Source: Mycobacteroides chelonae CCUG 47445 (lineage in GTDB: Bacteria > Actinomycetota > Actinomycetes > Mycobacteriales > Mycobacteriaceae). From it: a DNA stretch of 64,000 nt. Of this stretch, positions 17,049 to 30,220 are shown piece by piece. The stretch lies in NCBI RefSeq assembly GCF_001632805.1, contig NZ_CP007220.1, forward strand, positions 62,001-126,000. Reading direction: 5' to 3'. A model generated the notes under the pieces. That model was not told the DNA's origin. It did not search any database and saw only the letters and a program-made list of their open reading frames with translations. The first letter of the stretch is position 1; each line of letters opens with the position of its first letter. A program made the translations under genes and the position numbers.

Positions 17049-17609
17049 CTATTGCGGTGCAATGAGCTTGGCGACTTGCCCGGCGACCTCTGCGCGGATA
17101 TCGGCATCGGACATGTCATCCAGGCCAAAGCCGGCGCGCAGGCTGGGGCCTATCAGTCGCCAGCCGAGCTGCAGGGCGATCGCGTGGGCTCCTGCTAGTC
17201 GGGCCTCACGCTCGTCCGCGTGACCGGGGCGTATCTGTTCGAGTAGCCACTCCATTCCGGGCCTGCGTGCCTGGAGTTCTTCGATGGGAAAGCCGTCGAG
17301 CGTGGAGCGCACCATCACCCGCAGCTGCAGATCGTGCGCGACTTCCAGGTCCTGAACAGGTGCCCCGGCCTCGCGTAGTGCCGCCCCGGTGTCGGCCAGG
17401 TGTTGCAGCGTGGACGCCAGCAGCTGTCGCTTGCTTCCGAAATGGCGGTGCACCAGGCCGTGGTTTACCCCGGCGCGGGCAGCGACTTCGCGGATGGATG
17501 CCGCGGCGGGCCCCTTCTCGGCGAAGAGCTCGGAGGCGGCGTTCAGAACGGCCTCCACCACCTCCTCCTTGCCTACAGGTTTGGGACCCGTTGCCTCCGG
17601 CGTAGTCAT
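17049..17609 (-). CDS. TetR-family transcriptional regulator
   Basis: A 186-residue TetR protein. The DNA-binding helix-turn-helix is AAASIREVAARAGVNHGLVHRHFGSK near residues 35-58. The C-terminal ligand domain is short but normal for the family. It is divergent from the TauD-type dioxygenase gene, and a perfect 26-base palindrome lies between them at 17632-17657. It therefore probably represses both genes until a substrate or product binds. Confidence 0.9.
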   Translation of the reverse strand: MTTPEATGPKPVGKEEVVEAVLNAASELFAEKGPAAASIREVAARAGVNHGLVHRHFGSKRQLLASTLQHLADTGAALREAGAPVQDLEVAHDLQLRVMVRSTLDGFPIEELQARRPGMEWLLEQIRPGHADEREARLAGAHAIALQLGWRLIGPSLRAGFGLDDMSDADIRAEVAGQVAKLIAPQ

Positions 17610-17631
17610 GTGTGTACAGTAGCGGATGAGC

Positions 17632-17657
17632 GAGTGTAGTCATATGACTACACTCGA
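17632..17657. promoter_or_regulatory. Perfect 26-base palindrome, TetR operator
   Basis: The 13-base arm CGAGTGTAGTCAT is followed immediately by its exact complement, centred on CATATG at 17642-17647. It sits between the divergent TetR (start 17609) and TauD (start 17681) genes, 24 bases from the latter, where a bound repressor would block both promoters. Confidence 0.8.
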
Positions 17658-17680
17658 AAATACCGGAGAAGGAGCGGGTC

Positions 17681-18613
17681 ATGAGCAGCGATTTCAACGT
17701 GGTGAAGCTGGGCGAGAACATTGGCGCCCGTATCGACGGAGTGCGCATCGGCGAAGTGGACGCCGAGACGGCAGGTGCCATCAACGAGGCCATGCTGGAG
17801 CACAAGGTGATCTTCTTCCGTCGCCAGCACCACCTCGATGACGAGGCGCAGTTCGCCTTCGCGCGGTGCATGGGCGTGCCTACCTCGCCGCACCCCACAT
17901 TGAAGTTCGACGGAGAGCGCGTGATGCGGCTCGACTCGGAGGAGGGTGGCCGTGCCAACCAGTGGCATACCGATGTGACCTTCGTGGACCGGATTCCGAA
18001 GGCCTCGATCCTGCGCGCGGTGGAGCTGCCACCGTATGGCGGAACAACCACATGGACGTCCACGGTGGCGGCCTACCGGCAGCTGCCCAAGGCTCTGCAA
18101 GAGTTGGCGGACAATCTGTGGGCCATGCACAACAACCAATTTGATTACGCCCAAGTAGATCCCGCGAAGGTGGCCGAGCTGTTGGCCAAGGTGGGTTCCG
18201 GATCCAAGTATGTGCGCGAGTTCGGGTCGACGCATTTCGAGGCGCATCACCCGGTGGTTCGGGTGCATCCCGAGACGGGTGAGAAGGCGCTGCTGTTGGG
18301 CAACTTCGTGAAGCGGATTCTGGATGTGAGCGGCAGTGAGTCACAGGCGCTGTTCCGCATGTTCCAGGATCGGATCACCTGGCTGGAGAACACGATTCGA
18401 TGGAGCTGGGAGCTTGGTGACGTCGCGATGTGGGATAACCGCGCCACCCAGCACTACGCGGTCTCCGACTACGGTGACCAGCGGCGCCGGATGCATCGCG
18501 TGACTCTCGCCGGTGATGTGCCGGTGGGTGTCAACGGTGAAAGCAGCAGGGTGATCTCCGGGGACGCCAGCGACTACTCGGTGATCGACAACCCGAAGCG
18601 GCTGGTGGCGTAG
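17681..18613 (+). CDS. TauD/TfdA-family 2-oxoglutarate/Fe(II)-dependent dioxygenase
   Basis: A 310-residue enzyme with the iron-binding HxD at H96/D98 (NQWHTDVTF), the distal His in ATQHYA, and the 2-oxoglutarate-binding Arg near RMHRVTLAGD. It is most like mycobacterial alkylsulfatase Rv3406 and relatives (NIGARIDGVRIG, HKVIFFRRQH, LRAVELPPYGG), which oxidise alkyl sulfates or taurine to release sulfite or sulfate. A role in sulfur scavenging is thus likely but the substrate is inferred. A good RBS (GGAG) precedes the ATG. It is controlled, by position, by the divergent TetR. Confidence 0.9.
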   Translation: MSSDFNVVKLGENIGARIDGVRIGEVDAETAGAINEAMLEHKVIFFRRQHHLDDEAQFAFARCMGVPTSPHPTLKFDGERVMRLDSEEGGRANQWHTDVTFVDRIPKASILRAVELPPYGGTTTWTSTVAAYRQLPKALQELADNLWAMHNNQFDYAQVDPAKVAELLAKVGSGSKYVREFGSTHFEAHHPVVRVHPETGEKALLLGNFVKRILDVSGSESQALFRMFQDRITWLENTIRWSWELGDVAMWDNRATQHYAVSDYGDQRRRMHRVTLAGDVPVGVNGESSRVISGDASDYSVIDNPKRLVA

Positions 18614-18626
18614 GCCGCAGCCCTCC

Positions 18627-19490
18627 CTAACCGGAGGAGGAACTCGCGGCGAAGGTGCGGCCGCCCGTAATGCGTAAAAGATCGAGCTTCTCCGCATCGG
18701 GAGTGCCTGGAGCCACGGTGTACACCACGATCTTCAGGTCGCTGCCCGGCATCGTGAGTACATCGCAGTCCACGGTGATCGGCCCGACCGGCGATTGCAC
18801 GGTCTTGCGACTGGACTTGTGCTGGGCGATGTGTGCCGACGCCCAGCGGCTTTCGAACTCGGGGCTTTCTGCGCGCAGACGTGTCACCATATGGGCGAGC
18901 GCCGTGTCGCCGGGATAACGTCCGACGGCCACGCGTATGTCCGCCACCAGGTCGTCCGGGAATTCCACCGCGTGCTGGGCATCGAACTCGAGGCCCGGTT
19001 GCCCCGAAATGAAGTGCTGCCACACGATGTTCCGGTTCAATCCGGTCAATTGGTCGGGGTCACCGTTGAGTACGGCCCACATGTCGTTCCAGACGAGGAT
19101 GTCGTGAGCCGCGGTGAATACCGCGAGTGGGGTGTCGGCGAGCCTGTCGAGGATTCGCTGCACGCTGGGAGTGATATTGCGCGGCAAAGTGTCTCGGCGC
19201 GGCAGTGCGGCACCGGAGACCTGGAACATATGGTCGCGCTCTTCGTCGCTGAGGCGTAGCACGCTCGCCAAAGATTGCAGGACCTGAGGCGAGGGCCGAG
19301 GCGCGCGGCCTTGTTCCAGGCGTACCAAGTAGTCGACACTGACTCCCGCCAGCATCGCGAGTTCTTCTCGACGTAGCCCCGGTGTCCGGCGGGCCGTCCC
19401 GGCGGGAAGACCGACATCAGCCGGGCGAATCCGCTCGCGCCACGCCCGCAGAACGCTAGCGAGTTCGCCCTTGTTCTCGGTCTCGCCCAC
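18627..19490 (-). CDS. XRE-family regulator with MmyB-like ligand domain
   Basis: A 287-residue protein with an N-terminal Cro/XRE helix-turn-helix (TPGLRREELAMLAGVSVDYLVRLEQGR) and a C-terminal PAS-like MmyB domain (ADTPLAVFTAAHDILVWNDMW, then ISGQPGLEFDA). MmyB-type regulators bind a fatty acid or similar ligand and are typically divergent from a dehydrogenase or hydrolase gene. Here the divergent neighbour is an alpha/beta hydrolase, 84 bases away. It converges with the TauD gene with 13 bases between stops. Confidence 0.9.
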   Translation of the reverse strand: MGETENKGELASVLRAWRERIRPADVGLPAGTARRTPGLRREELAMLAGVSVDYLVRLEQGRAPRPSPQVLQSLASVLRLSDEERDHMFQVSGAALPRRDTLPRNITPSVQRILDRLADTPLAVFTAAHDILVWNDMWAVLNGDPDQLTGLNRNIVWQHFISGQPGLEFDAQHAVEFPDDLVADIRVAVGRYPGDTALAHMVTRLRAESPEFESRWASAHIAQHKSSRKTVQSPVGPITVDCDVLTMPGSDLKIVVYTVAPGTPDAEKLDLLRITGGRTFAASSSSG

Positions 19491-19574
19491 AAACTCAAGC
19501 CTAGCCTGGTACTGCTGGTCCTACCGTCGAACAGGGCCTGGGCCGATCCGGTGGGCGCCGCCAGGATTGGACGC

Positions 19575-20510
19575 ATGACTTCACAACGCATCTACAGTTC
19601 CGAGCAAGACGCGATGATCGACGGACTCATCGCCGGTTACACCAAAGCCATTCGCTCACCCGTGCTCGGGACACCCGCGGATATCGGGCTTGCCTACGAA
19701 GACGTCTTCTTTCCCGCCGAGGACGGCGTCGGCCTGGAAGGGTGGTTCATCCCCCGCGAGGGCTCTGACAAGATCATCATTACCAATCACCCGCTGTGGT
19801 TCAGCAGGACGGGCTTGCCTGCGCACCTGGAGCCCTGGAAGTCGATCGGCGGGGCGGCGGGCAATGACTTTGAGGTTCGGTTCATGCCGGATTACGAGAT
19901 CCTGCACAACGCCGGATACAACGTGCTCACCTACGACCTGCGCAATCTGGGTTTCAGCGGCGAGGGCAATGGCGGCCTACAGAGCAACGGTATCTACGAA
20001 TCACGCGATGTCATCGGGTCGATCGACTATGTGCGAAGCCGGACTGATTTGGCCCATATGACAATTGGGCTGTTCAGCCGCTGCATGGGCGGAGCGGCCA
20101 CAATGTTCGCGATGCAACGACGGCCCGAGGTGTTTGACGGTGTGCGCTGCATGGTGTGTCCGCAGCCGCTGTCGCCGCGGGTCAATTTCGACATGATCCT
20201 GACCCGGCTGATGCATATGCCGGAGCGGCTCGATGAGGCGGATCGGCGCGTACAACTGGTTATCGGCCGCACGTTGGAGGAGCTTTCTCCGGTTCAGGCG
20301 GCGGCACATGTCAACGTGCCCACCTTTCTCTACCAAGTACACGACGATGTGCTCACCCAGCCTTCGGACGTTCAGTCGATGTACGACGCGATCCCGGTGG
20401 AGAAGGAGTTGTTCTGGGTCGAGAACACCACGCGGCGCTGGGACGGATACCTCGAATTCCAGCGTCGCCCGGAGCCGATGCTCGCGTGGTTCGACCGCTA
20501 CATGAAGTAG
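19575..20510 (+). CDS. Alpha/beta hydrolase with SRCMGG nucleophile elbow
   Basis: A 311-residue protein with an alpha/beta hydrolase core. The nucleophile elbow reads GLFSRCMGGAAT, placing Cys170 where Ser normally stands, as in dienelactone hydrolase. A usual catalytic His near the C-terminus is not evident; the segment there is FWVENTTRRWDGYLEF. The acidic residue could be in VHDDVLTQPSD. The protein may be an atypical hydrolase or a non-hydrolytic member. The ATG at 19575 is preferred to one at 19551. It is divergent from the MmyB-type regulator, its likely controller. Confidence 0.78.
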   Translation: MTSQRIYSSEQDAMIDGLIAGYTKAIRSPVLGTPADIGLAYEDVFFPAEDGVGLEGWFIPREGSDKIIITNHPLWFSRTGLPAHLEPWKSIGGAAGNDFEVRFMPDYEILHNAGYNVLTYDLRNLGFSGEGNGGLQSNGIYESRDVIGSIDYVRSRTDLAHMTIGLFSRCMGGAATMFAMQRRPEVFDGVRCMVCPQPLSPRVNFDMILTRLMHMPERLDEADRRVQLVIGRTLEELSPVQAAAHVNVPTFLYQVHDDVLTQPSDVQSMYDAIPVEKELFWVENTTRRWDGYLEFQRRPEPMLAWFDRYMK

Positions 20511-20530
20511 CGGACGGCCGCGCGCGTCCG
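20511..20530. terminator. Short hairpin between convergent genes
   Basis: CGGACG-GCCGCGCG-CGTCCG lies directly after the hydrolase stop and just before the phoA stop. The six-pair GC stem could end transcription from either side; there is no U-tract. Confidence 0.4.
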
Positions 20531-20536
20531 TGACTG

Positions 20537-22096
20537 TTAGGTCCCTCGTCTGCCCAGGAAGAACGTGGCGGCGGCGCCCAGAGCGGCTGCAACGACGGCG
20601 ATGCCTCCAGCGAGCCACCAGGACGGGCCGTTGGAGGCATCGGGGCTCTTAGATCCGAGCAGCGCTCCGACGATCGTGTTGAAGTTGTCGGTCTGATCGG
20701 TGAGGCCGGAGACGTTCGCGGCGCCCGGTCCGTAGGCGGCGATACGGACCTGTGTTCCGGTATGCGTCTGCGACTCCCCCTCGGGCGCTGTCGGGTACAT
20801 GATCCGCATGGTGGCGCCGTCGGCCGTCTTCACCGCGACCGACAGGGCGGTGGGGTTGTCGAAGTCCCCGGGAACGATGAGCGAGGAGTGTCCGTGATCG
20901 GCGGTCACGATGACCAGGGTGTTGCCGTCCTTGCGGGCGAAGTCCAGGGCGGCGGCGACGGCCTCGTCGAGCGCGATCGTCTCACCGATCTGACCGCAGA
21001 TGTTGGCCGCGTGATCCTGCTTGTCGATCGACGCCGACTCCACCTGCAGGAAGAAGCCCTTGTCCTGCCCCTTTTTCGAGTTCACCAGCAGGTCAATGGC
21101 TTTGGTGGTCATCGCGGACAGTTGAGGTTGTTCCTGGGGCAGCTCGGGGTTAGGCCGGCAGGTGGTTGCGGGCAGCTTGCCGCCGTTGGGAACCGCCGCG
21201 GGCACCTTGTCCCACTGCACCGGCAGGTTGCCCTTCGCGAACACACCGAGCACCGGGTTGTCCAGGCTGCCTACCTTGTTCAGATCGCCTGCGGTGGTGG
21301 GCAGCTGGTATCCGGCGGCCTTGGCGACATCCAGTGAGGTCTTGCCCTTGTGCTCGCCGGCGGTGATGGTCTCCTCGAAGTACTTACCGCCGCCGCCGAG
21401 GCTGATATCGGCCCGGGTGGCCACCAGCTGCTCGGAGATGGAGCCCTTGCCGCCGTTGTCGACGGCGTTGCCTGCGCACTTCTCGAGGGTCTCCTTGGGG
21501 CCCTTGCAGTCCCGATCGACCACATGGGCGGTGAGCACGGCGGGGGTGGCGTCCTGCAGCTCGGCGGTGGTGACGTTTCCGGTGGCAAATCCCTGCTTCT
21601 GCACGATCTCGAGGATCGTGTCCAGGGGCTTGCCGTCGAGGTCGACCGAGATGGCGCCGTTGTAGGTCTTGGTTCCGGTCGCCCACCCGGTGCCGGAGGC
21701 CGCCGAGTCGGTCACATAGTCCGGCTTGCCCTTCTCGGGACCGTCTTTGGTGAGCGCGAACGTGGTGTACTCGCCGGTGATGGGCAGTGCGTCGAGTCCG
21801 GGAAGGGTCCCGGCGGCGCCGTGCTGGTAGTTGCGCGCTGAGGTGATCTCCGAGGTCCCCATGCCGTCACCGATCAGCAGGATGACGTTCTTGGCGTTGC
21901 GGCCCTGCACCGAGTTCCGAAGATCCGCCGCCTTGTCGCCGTCACGCCCGCCCTGCGTGCGGTTGGCGCCCCCCGTCTTGGCGATCTCGCCGACGGGCAC
22001 TTCGGGAGCGTCCGAGGGCGGCGCGGCGGCCGCGGACGGAGCAAGCGCAAGGATCAGTGTCGACGTGAGGGCAATGACTGCGTGGGAAATGCGCAT
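20537..22096 (-). CDS. phoA: Alkaline phosphatase, exported and probably membrane-anchored
   Basis: A 519-residue PhoA-family enzyme. An N-terminal signal peptide (ISHAVIALTSTLILALAP, cleavage near AAAA) is followed by the metal-site Asp in LLIGDGMG, the nucleophile Ser in TDSAASGTGWATG, and the later ligands HAANICGQ and TADHGHSS. It hydrolyses phosphate monoesters outside the membrane using zinc and magnesium. Unlike E. coli PhoA it ends in a hydrophobic helix (GGIAVVAAALGAAATFFLG) followed by Arg-Arg, so it should stay attached to the membrane. The ATG at 22096 begins the signal peptide; an earlier start at 22138 would add a non-signal extension. Phosphate-starvation control is expected but no Pho box was identified. 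Confidence 0.9.
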   Translation of the reverse strand: MRISHAVIALTSTLILALAPSAAAAPPSDAPEVPVGEIAKTGGANRTQGGRDGDKAADLRNSVQGRNAKNVILLIGDGMGTSEITSARNYQHGAAGTLPGLDALPITGEYTTFALTKDGPEKGKPDYVTDSAASGTGWATGTKTYNGAISVDLDGKPLDTILEIVQKQGFATGNVTTAELQDATPAVLTAHVVDRDCKGPKETLEKCAGNAVDNGGKGSISEQLVATRADISLGGGGKYFEETITAGEHKGKTSLDVAKAAGYQLPTTAGDLNKVGSLDNPVLGVFAKGNLPVQWDKVPAAVPNGGKLPATTCRPNPELPQEQPQLSAMTTKAIDLLVNSKKGQDKGFFLQVESASIDKQDHAANICGQIGETIALDEAVAAALDFARKDGNTLVIVTADHGHSSLIVPGDFDNPTALSVAVKTADGATMRIMYPTAPEGESQTHTGTQVRIAAYGPGAANVSGLTDQTDNFNTIVGALLGSKSPDASNGPSWWLAGGIAVVAAALGAAATFFLGRRGT

Positions 22097-22220
22097 CGGG
22101 CCAGTTTCCAGGGAACCGATGAACGCTCGGTGAACCAAGGAGGAAACGCCTCGCCCAGACTGAAGTTATGGCGCATACGTCTCGCACAAATTCGCCACAA
22201 CCTCGGCCTCGGCGGAGGTG

Positions 22221-23360
22221 TTACTCGGCGGGCAGATCCAGAACCAGACGCCCTTCCCCGCGCGATACGCAGGTCAGGATCTGTCCCTCGTCTCGCTGGG
22301 ATTCGGTGAGGATCTGGTCCCGATGGTCGACGGTGCCCGCGAGCACGTTCACCCGGCAAGTACCGCAGAAACCCTGCTGGCATGAATACGCCACATGCGG
22401 CAGCTGCTTCTTGATGACGTCCAGCGCCGTGCGATCGGCGGGCACCTTGAGCACCGGCCCGCCGGCGCTCAGCTGCACCTCGAACGGATGGCCATCCACC
22501 ACGGGTGCGGCGGCAAATCGCTCGAAATGCAGTTCTACCGAAGGCATTTCGAGTAGGCGCCGCTGCAGGACGGCAAGCATTGGTGCGGGACCGCAGCAGT
22601 ACACCGCATCGTTCTCGCCCACCTCGGGCAGCAGGTCATTGGCGGTCGGCAGACCTGACTGATCGTCTGTCCGCACGATGACCCGATCACCAAAGCGTTT
22701 GAGCTCGTTGAGGAACGGGAGCGAATCGCGGTTCCGGCCGGTGTACACCATGGTCCATGGCTTACCCAGCTGCTCGGCGAAGGCGATCATGGACAGGATG
22801 GGTGTGATGCCGATGCCACCGGCCACGAAGTGCAGCTTGCGCGGTCCGGGCTGGGTCATCGCGAGCGGGAAGGCGTTGCGCGGTCCGAGGATCGACACGG
22901 TGGCACCGATCTGAAGCGCGTCATGCACCTCGATGGAGCCGCCACCGCCCTCGGGGATACGACGCACGGCGATGCGGTAGTGGTACGGGTCGGAGACGTC
23001 GCCGCACAGTGAGTACTGCCGCATCCGGCCCGACGGCAGCAGCAGATCCAGGTGTGCGCCGGGATGCCACGGCGGAAGGCGTTCGCCGTCGGGCGCGGCC
23101 AGCACCAGGCTGGCGACGTCCTGATCCTTCGCCTCGATCCAGCGGTCCTTCACCACCAGCGTCAGCGTCCGGTCGACGTGGTTCTCGGGCGGCTTCTTCA
23201 GAATCAGCAGGGCACCGATGGCCCGGACCGCGACCGGGAACAGCACGCTGCCGAGTGCGATGGTGGGCGAGACCGGCAGGGTGCCGTACAGCGTCGGCGG
23301 CAGCGAGGGCCGCTTGCGCTTGGAAGTGGGCTGCGGCGTGCGGCGAAAGCGATCGAACAT
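22221..23360 (-). CDS. Ferredoxin-NAD(P)H reductase of the phthalate-dioxygenase-reductase type
   Basis: A 379-residue electron-transfer protein. After an N-terminal membrane-proximal stretch (IALGSVLFPVAVRAIGALLIL) come the flavin domain (MRQYSLCGD, RxYS motif), the NAD(P)H domain (GGIGITPILSMIA, then YCCGPAPML) and a C-terminal plant-type [2Fe-2S] domain (CQQGFCGTCRVNVL and a later Cys in ILTCVS). It would pass electrons from NAD(P)H to an oxygenase or desaturase. Its start shares one base with the stop of the PF10118 gene, forming a three-gene operon with an SDR. Such operons are common in mycobacteria, with an unassigned lipid-oxidation role. Confidence 0.9.
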   Translation of the reverse strand: MFDRFRRTPQPTSKRKRPSLPPTLYGTLPVSPTIALGSVLFPVAVRAIGALLILKKPPENHVDRTLTLVVKDRWIEAKDQDVASLVLAAPDGERLPPWHPGAHLDLLLPSGRMRQYSLCGDVSDPYHYRIAVRRIPEGGGGSIEVHDALQIGATVSILGPRNAFPLAMTQPGPRKLHFVAGGIGITPILSMIAFAEQLGKPWTMVYTGRNRDSLPFLNELKRFGDRVIVRTDDQSGLPTANDLLPEVGENDAVYCCGPAPMLAVLQRRLLEMPSVELHFERFAAAPVVDGHPFEVQLSAGGPVLKVPADRTALDVIKKQLPHVAYSCQQGFCGTCRVNVLAGTVDHRDQILTESQRDEGQILTCVSRGEGRLVLDLPAE

Positions 23361-24277
23361 CAGTAGCCGGCCGCGGCCTTCGCGGCGGGTGACGTACTCA
23401 GGTATGCCACCGCCTGTGCCGTGCTGCCCACCTGGTCAGGTGAGAAGCCGGGACGCATGAATTCCATGGCCGATTTGGCCAGCTCGCGCCACCGCAAGAA
23501 CGCTCCCCGCTTCATGGCTTTGTTCATCTGCCGCAGCACGCCGAAGACGCCGTAGTTGGGTAGCGACGGGTCTTGCCGCACCAAGAACTTGGTGTAGCGC
23601 AGCATCACACCCACCAGCAGCATGGTGGCCAGCACAAAGGTCAGCATCATGTGGCCGCGGCGGATCTGGAAGTACCGGGCCACGTCATATGCGACGCTGC
23701 GGTGCTCGACCTCTTCGGCGCCATGCCAGCGGAACAGGTCAACCATCTCCGGGTCGGCGTTGAACTTCTCGAAGGGGTGGTTGAGCACCCAGTCGCCGAG
23801 CACAGCGGTGAAGTGCTCGATACCCGCGATGAGGGCCAGCTTCTCCACCATCACGCGGTACCGGAGCTTCTCGCTGCGCAGCTCGTTGGTGCGCTCCAGC
23901 ATGTGCGTGATGTATTCGATCTGGGTGATCGCGGGCGCGACGTTGATGCCGTTCTTCTCCAGGAAATCGCCCAGCACCTTGCTGTGGGTCTCGGCATGCA
24001 CGGCCTCCTGACCCATGAATCCGATCATCGCTTCGCGGATCTTGTCGTCCTTCACATACGGCAATGCGCGGGTGAAGGTATCGACGAATGCCCGCTCGCC
24101 CTCCGGCAGAAGGAGATTGAAGGCCGAGATGAAATGCGAGACGACGGGCTCGTTGGGGATCCAGTGCAGCGGCGTGTGGCTGGTGTCGAACTGGACATTG
24201 CGCGGCCGGAGTACCACCTCGCCGGGCTCAGTGGGTACGACGTGCAGGCCGGTGGCCTCAGTTGTGTTGCGCGCCAT
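23360..24277 (-). CDS. Predicted metal-dependent hydrolase, PF10118 family
   Basis: A 305-residue protein with the conserved helical core of PF10118: LPEGERAFVDTF, IGFMGQEAVHAETHS, YRVMVEKLALIAGIEHF and WHGAEEVEHRSVAYD. The repeated E-x-x-H patterns (QEAVHAETH, GIEHF, EEVEHRS) look like a di-iron carboxylate helical bundle, so an oxygenase or desaturase-like reaction is as plausible as hydrolysis. It lies between an SDR gene and a ferredoxin reductase gene, consistent with needing electrons. A hydrophobic segment near residue 215 may contact the membrane. Confidence 0.85.
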   Translation of the reverse strand: MARNTTEATGLHVVPTEPGEVVLRPRNVQFDTSHTPLHWIPNEPVVSHFISAFNLLLPEGERAFVDTFTRALPYVKDDKIREAMIGFMGQEAVHAETHSKVLGDFLEKNGINVAPAITQIEYITHMLERTNELRSEKLRYRVMVEKLALIAGIEHFTAVLGDWVLNHPFEKFNADPEMVDLFRWHGAEEVEHRSVAYDVARYFQIRRGHMMLTFVLATMLLVGVMLRYTKFLVRQDPSLPNYGVFGVLRQMNKAMKRGAFLRWRELAKSAMEFMRPGFSPDQVGSTAQAVAYLSTSPAAKAAAGY

Positions 24278-24285
24278 GGTTCCTC

Positions 24286-25122
24286 CTATTTGTTGAGTTT
24301 GTTGCCAAGGCTGCCCCAGAAGAGCCGGTTCAGCGCCGGGGCCAGGCGGCTGAGGTGGTATTGCATGTGTGCTTCCGGGGTGACCGGGACGACCGACTTG
24401 CCTTTGAGGACGGCATTCACGATGCCCTTGGCCACCTTCTCCGGGCCGTATCCGCGTTTGGCGTACAGCCCCGCGCCCTGCCGCTGGCGCTTGGCCTCGT
24501 CCTCGGCCGACAGACCGGAAAACTGGGTGGTGCGAATGATGTTCGTATTGACGATGCCCGGGCAGATGGTGCTGACCTTGACTTTGGCGCGTGCGAGCTC
24601 GCCGCGCAGCACGTCGGAGAACATGAAAACCGCGGCCTTGCTGGTGGCGTAGGCGCCCATCTCGGGGATGGGCGTGTACGCGGCGGCGCTGGAGATGTTG
24701 ACGATGTGACCGCTCTTGCGCTCGGCCATTCGAGGGCCGAACGCGCGGCAGCCGTACACGACTCCATTGAGATTGATGTTGAGCACGCGCTGGAAGTCCG
24801 CGGACGGCGTATCGAAGAATCGTCCGGCCTGGCCGATGCCGGCGTTGTTGATCAAGACGTCCGGCACGCCGTGCGTGGCGCAGACTTCATCGGCGAATGC
24901 GGTCACGGCGCTCTCGTCGGACACATCCAAGGCATAAGGGTGGGCGGTGCCGCCCAATTTTTCGACGAGGCCGACGGTCTCGTTGGCGGTGTCGAGGTTG
25001 ATATCGGCGACAACCACACGCGCGGCCTGGCGGGCGAAGGCCAACGCGGTCTCGCGGCCGATGCCGCTTCCGCCGCCGGTCACCACCACCAGGCTGTTGC
25101 GCTGTGCACTGCCGGATGTCAT
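24286..25122 (-). CDS. Short-chain dehydrogenase/reductase
   Basis: A 278-residue classical SDR: cofactor motif TGGGSGIG, NNAG (INNAGIGQAG), Ser in NISSAAAY and catalytic YATSK. The C-terminal part (YHLSRLAPALNRLFWGSLG) is longer and hydrophobic, as in mycobacterial SDRs linked to lipid metabolism such as the mymA-operon SadH. It is the first gene of the minus-strand operon with the PF10118 protein and the ferredoxin reductase, with eight bases between the first two genes. A 0.5-kb region separates it from the divergent gltB. Confidence 0.87.
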   Translation of the reverse strand: MTSGSAQRNSLVVVTGGGSGIGRETALAFARQAARVVVADINLDTANETVGLVEKLGGTAHPYALDVSDESAVTAFADEVCATHGVPDVLINNAGIGQAGRFFDTPSADFQRVLNINLNGVVYGCRAFGPRMAERKSGHIVNISSAAAYTPIPEMGAYATSKAAVFMFSDVLRGELARAKVKVSTICPGIVNTNIIRTTQFSGLSAEDEAKRQRQGAGLYAKRGYGPEKVAKGIVNAVLKGKSVVPVTPEAHMQYHLSRLAPALNRLFWGSLGNKLNK

Positions 25123-25615
25123 GCATCCTCCGAATCCTGCGCACCGAGCGCGCTTACGTGATAGCGGAGATTGTAAATCACCAAACGGGGGTCAAAAAAG
25201 ACGCAGTGTTTGATATGGGGGCCCGGTGACGTTTATCGAGGAAACGGGCGTTGACCTACACGTTGAGAGAACGGCGCCGCAAGGTGTCGCGCCATCTAAC
25301 CACCCGAGTTGGCGTCCACTGGGGTTCCTGACATATCGTTTTGATTACTTGTCGCGTCGGGGCACGAGATCCGCTGGTCAACGGTGTCCGGTGGGTGCCT
25401 CATCGTCGGAGCCGGATGCTCTTCACGCAAGCGGTTCATCGCCGCGAGCCCACGAAGCAGACGGCCGAGAAGGACGCTACGGACAAGGGCCAACGGGCCA
25501 GCCCCGGGGTTTGAGCACCACCCCGTGCCGGTCTGTGAGGCACCTTCGAGGAGGGCATTGACGGGTGCATACAGCCTGTGCACCCAGGGAGGCCCTGGAG
25601 ACGAGACGAGCAGCC
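25123..25615. promoter_or_regulatory. Divergent SDR/gltB intergenic region
   Basis: A 493-base region without a convincing gene. Near the SDR start is a loose inverted repeat GTGAT/ATCAC (about 25160-25185). Close to gltB two hairpins can be drawn: GGGTGCA/TGCACCC (about 25564-25586) and AGGG/CCCT just after it, ending about 20 bases before the gltB ATG. They could be leader structure that affects gltB translation, but no known riboswitch was recognised. Confidence 0.4.
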
Positions 25616-30212
<4,597 letters not shown>

Positions 30213-30220
<8 letters not shown>

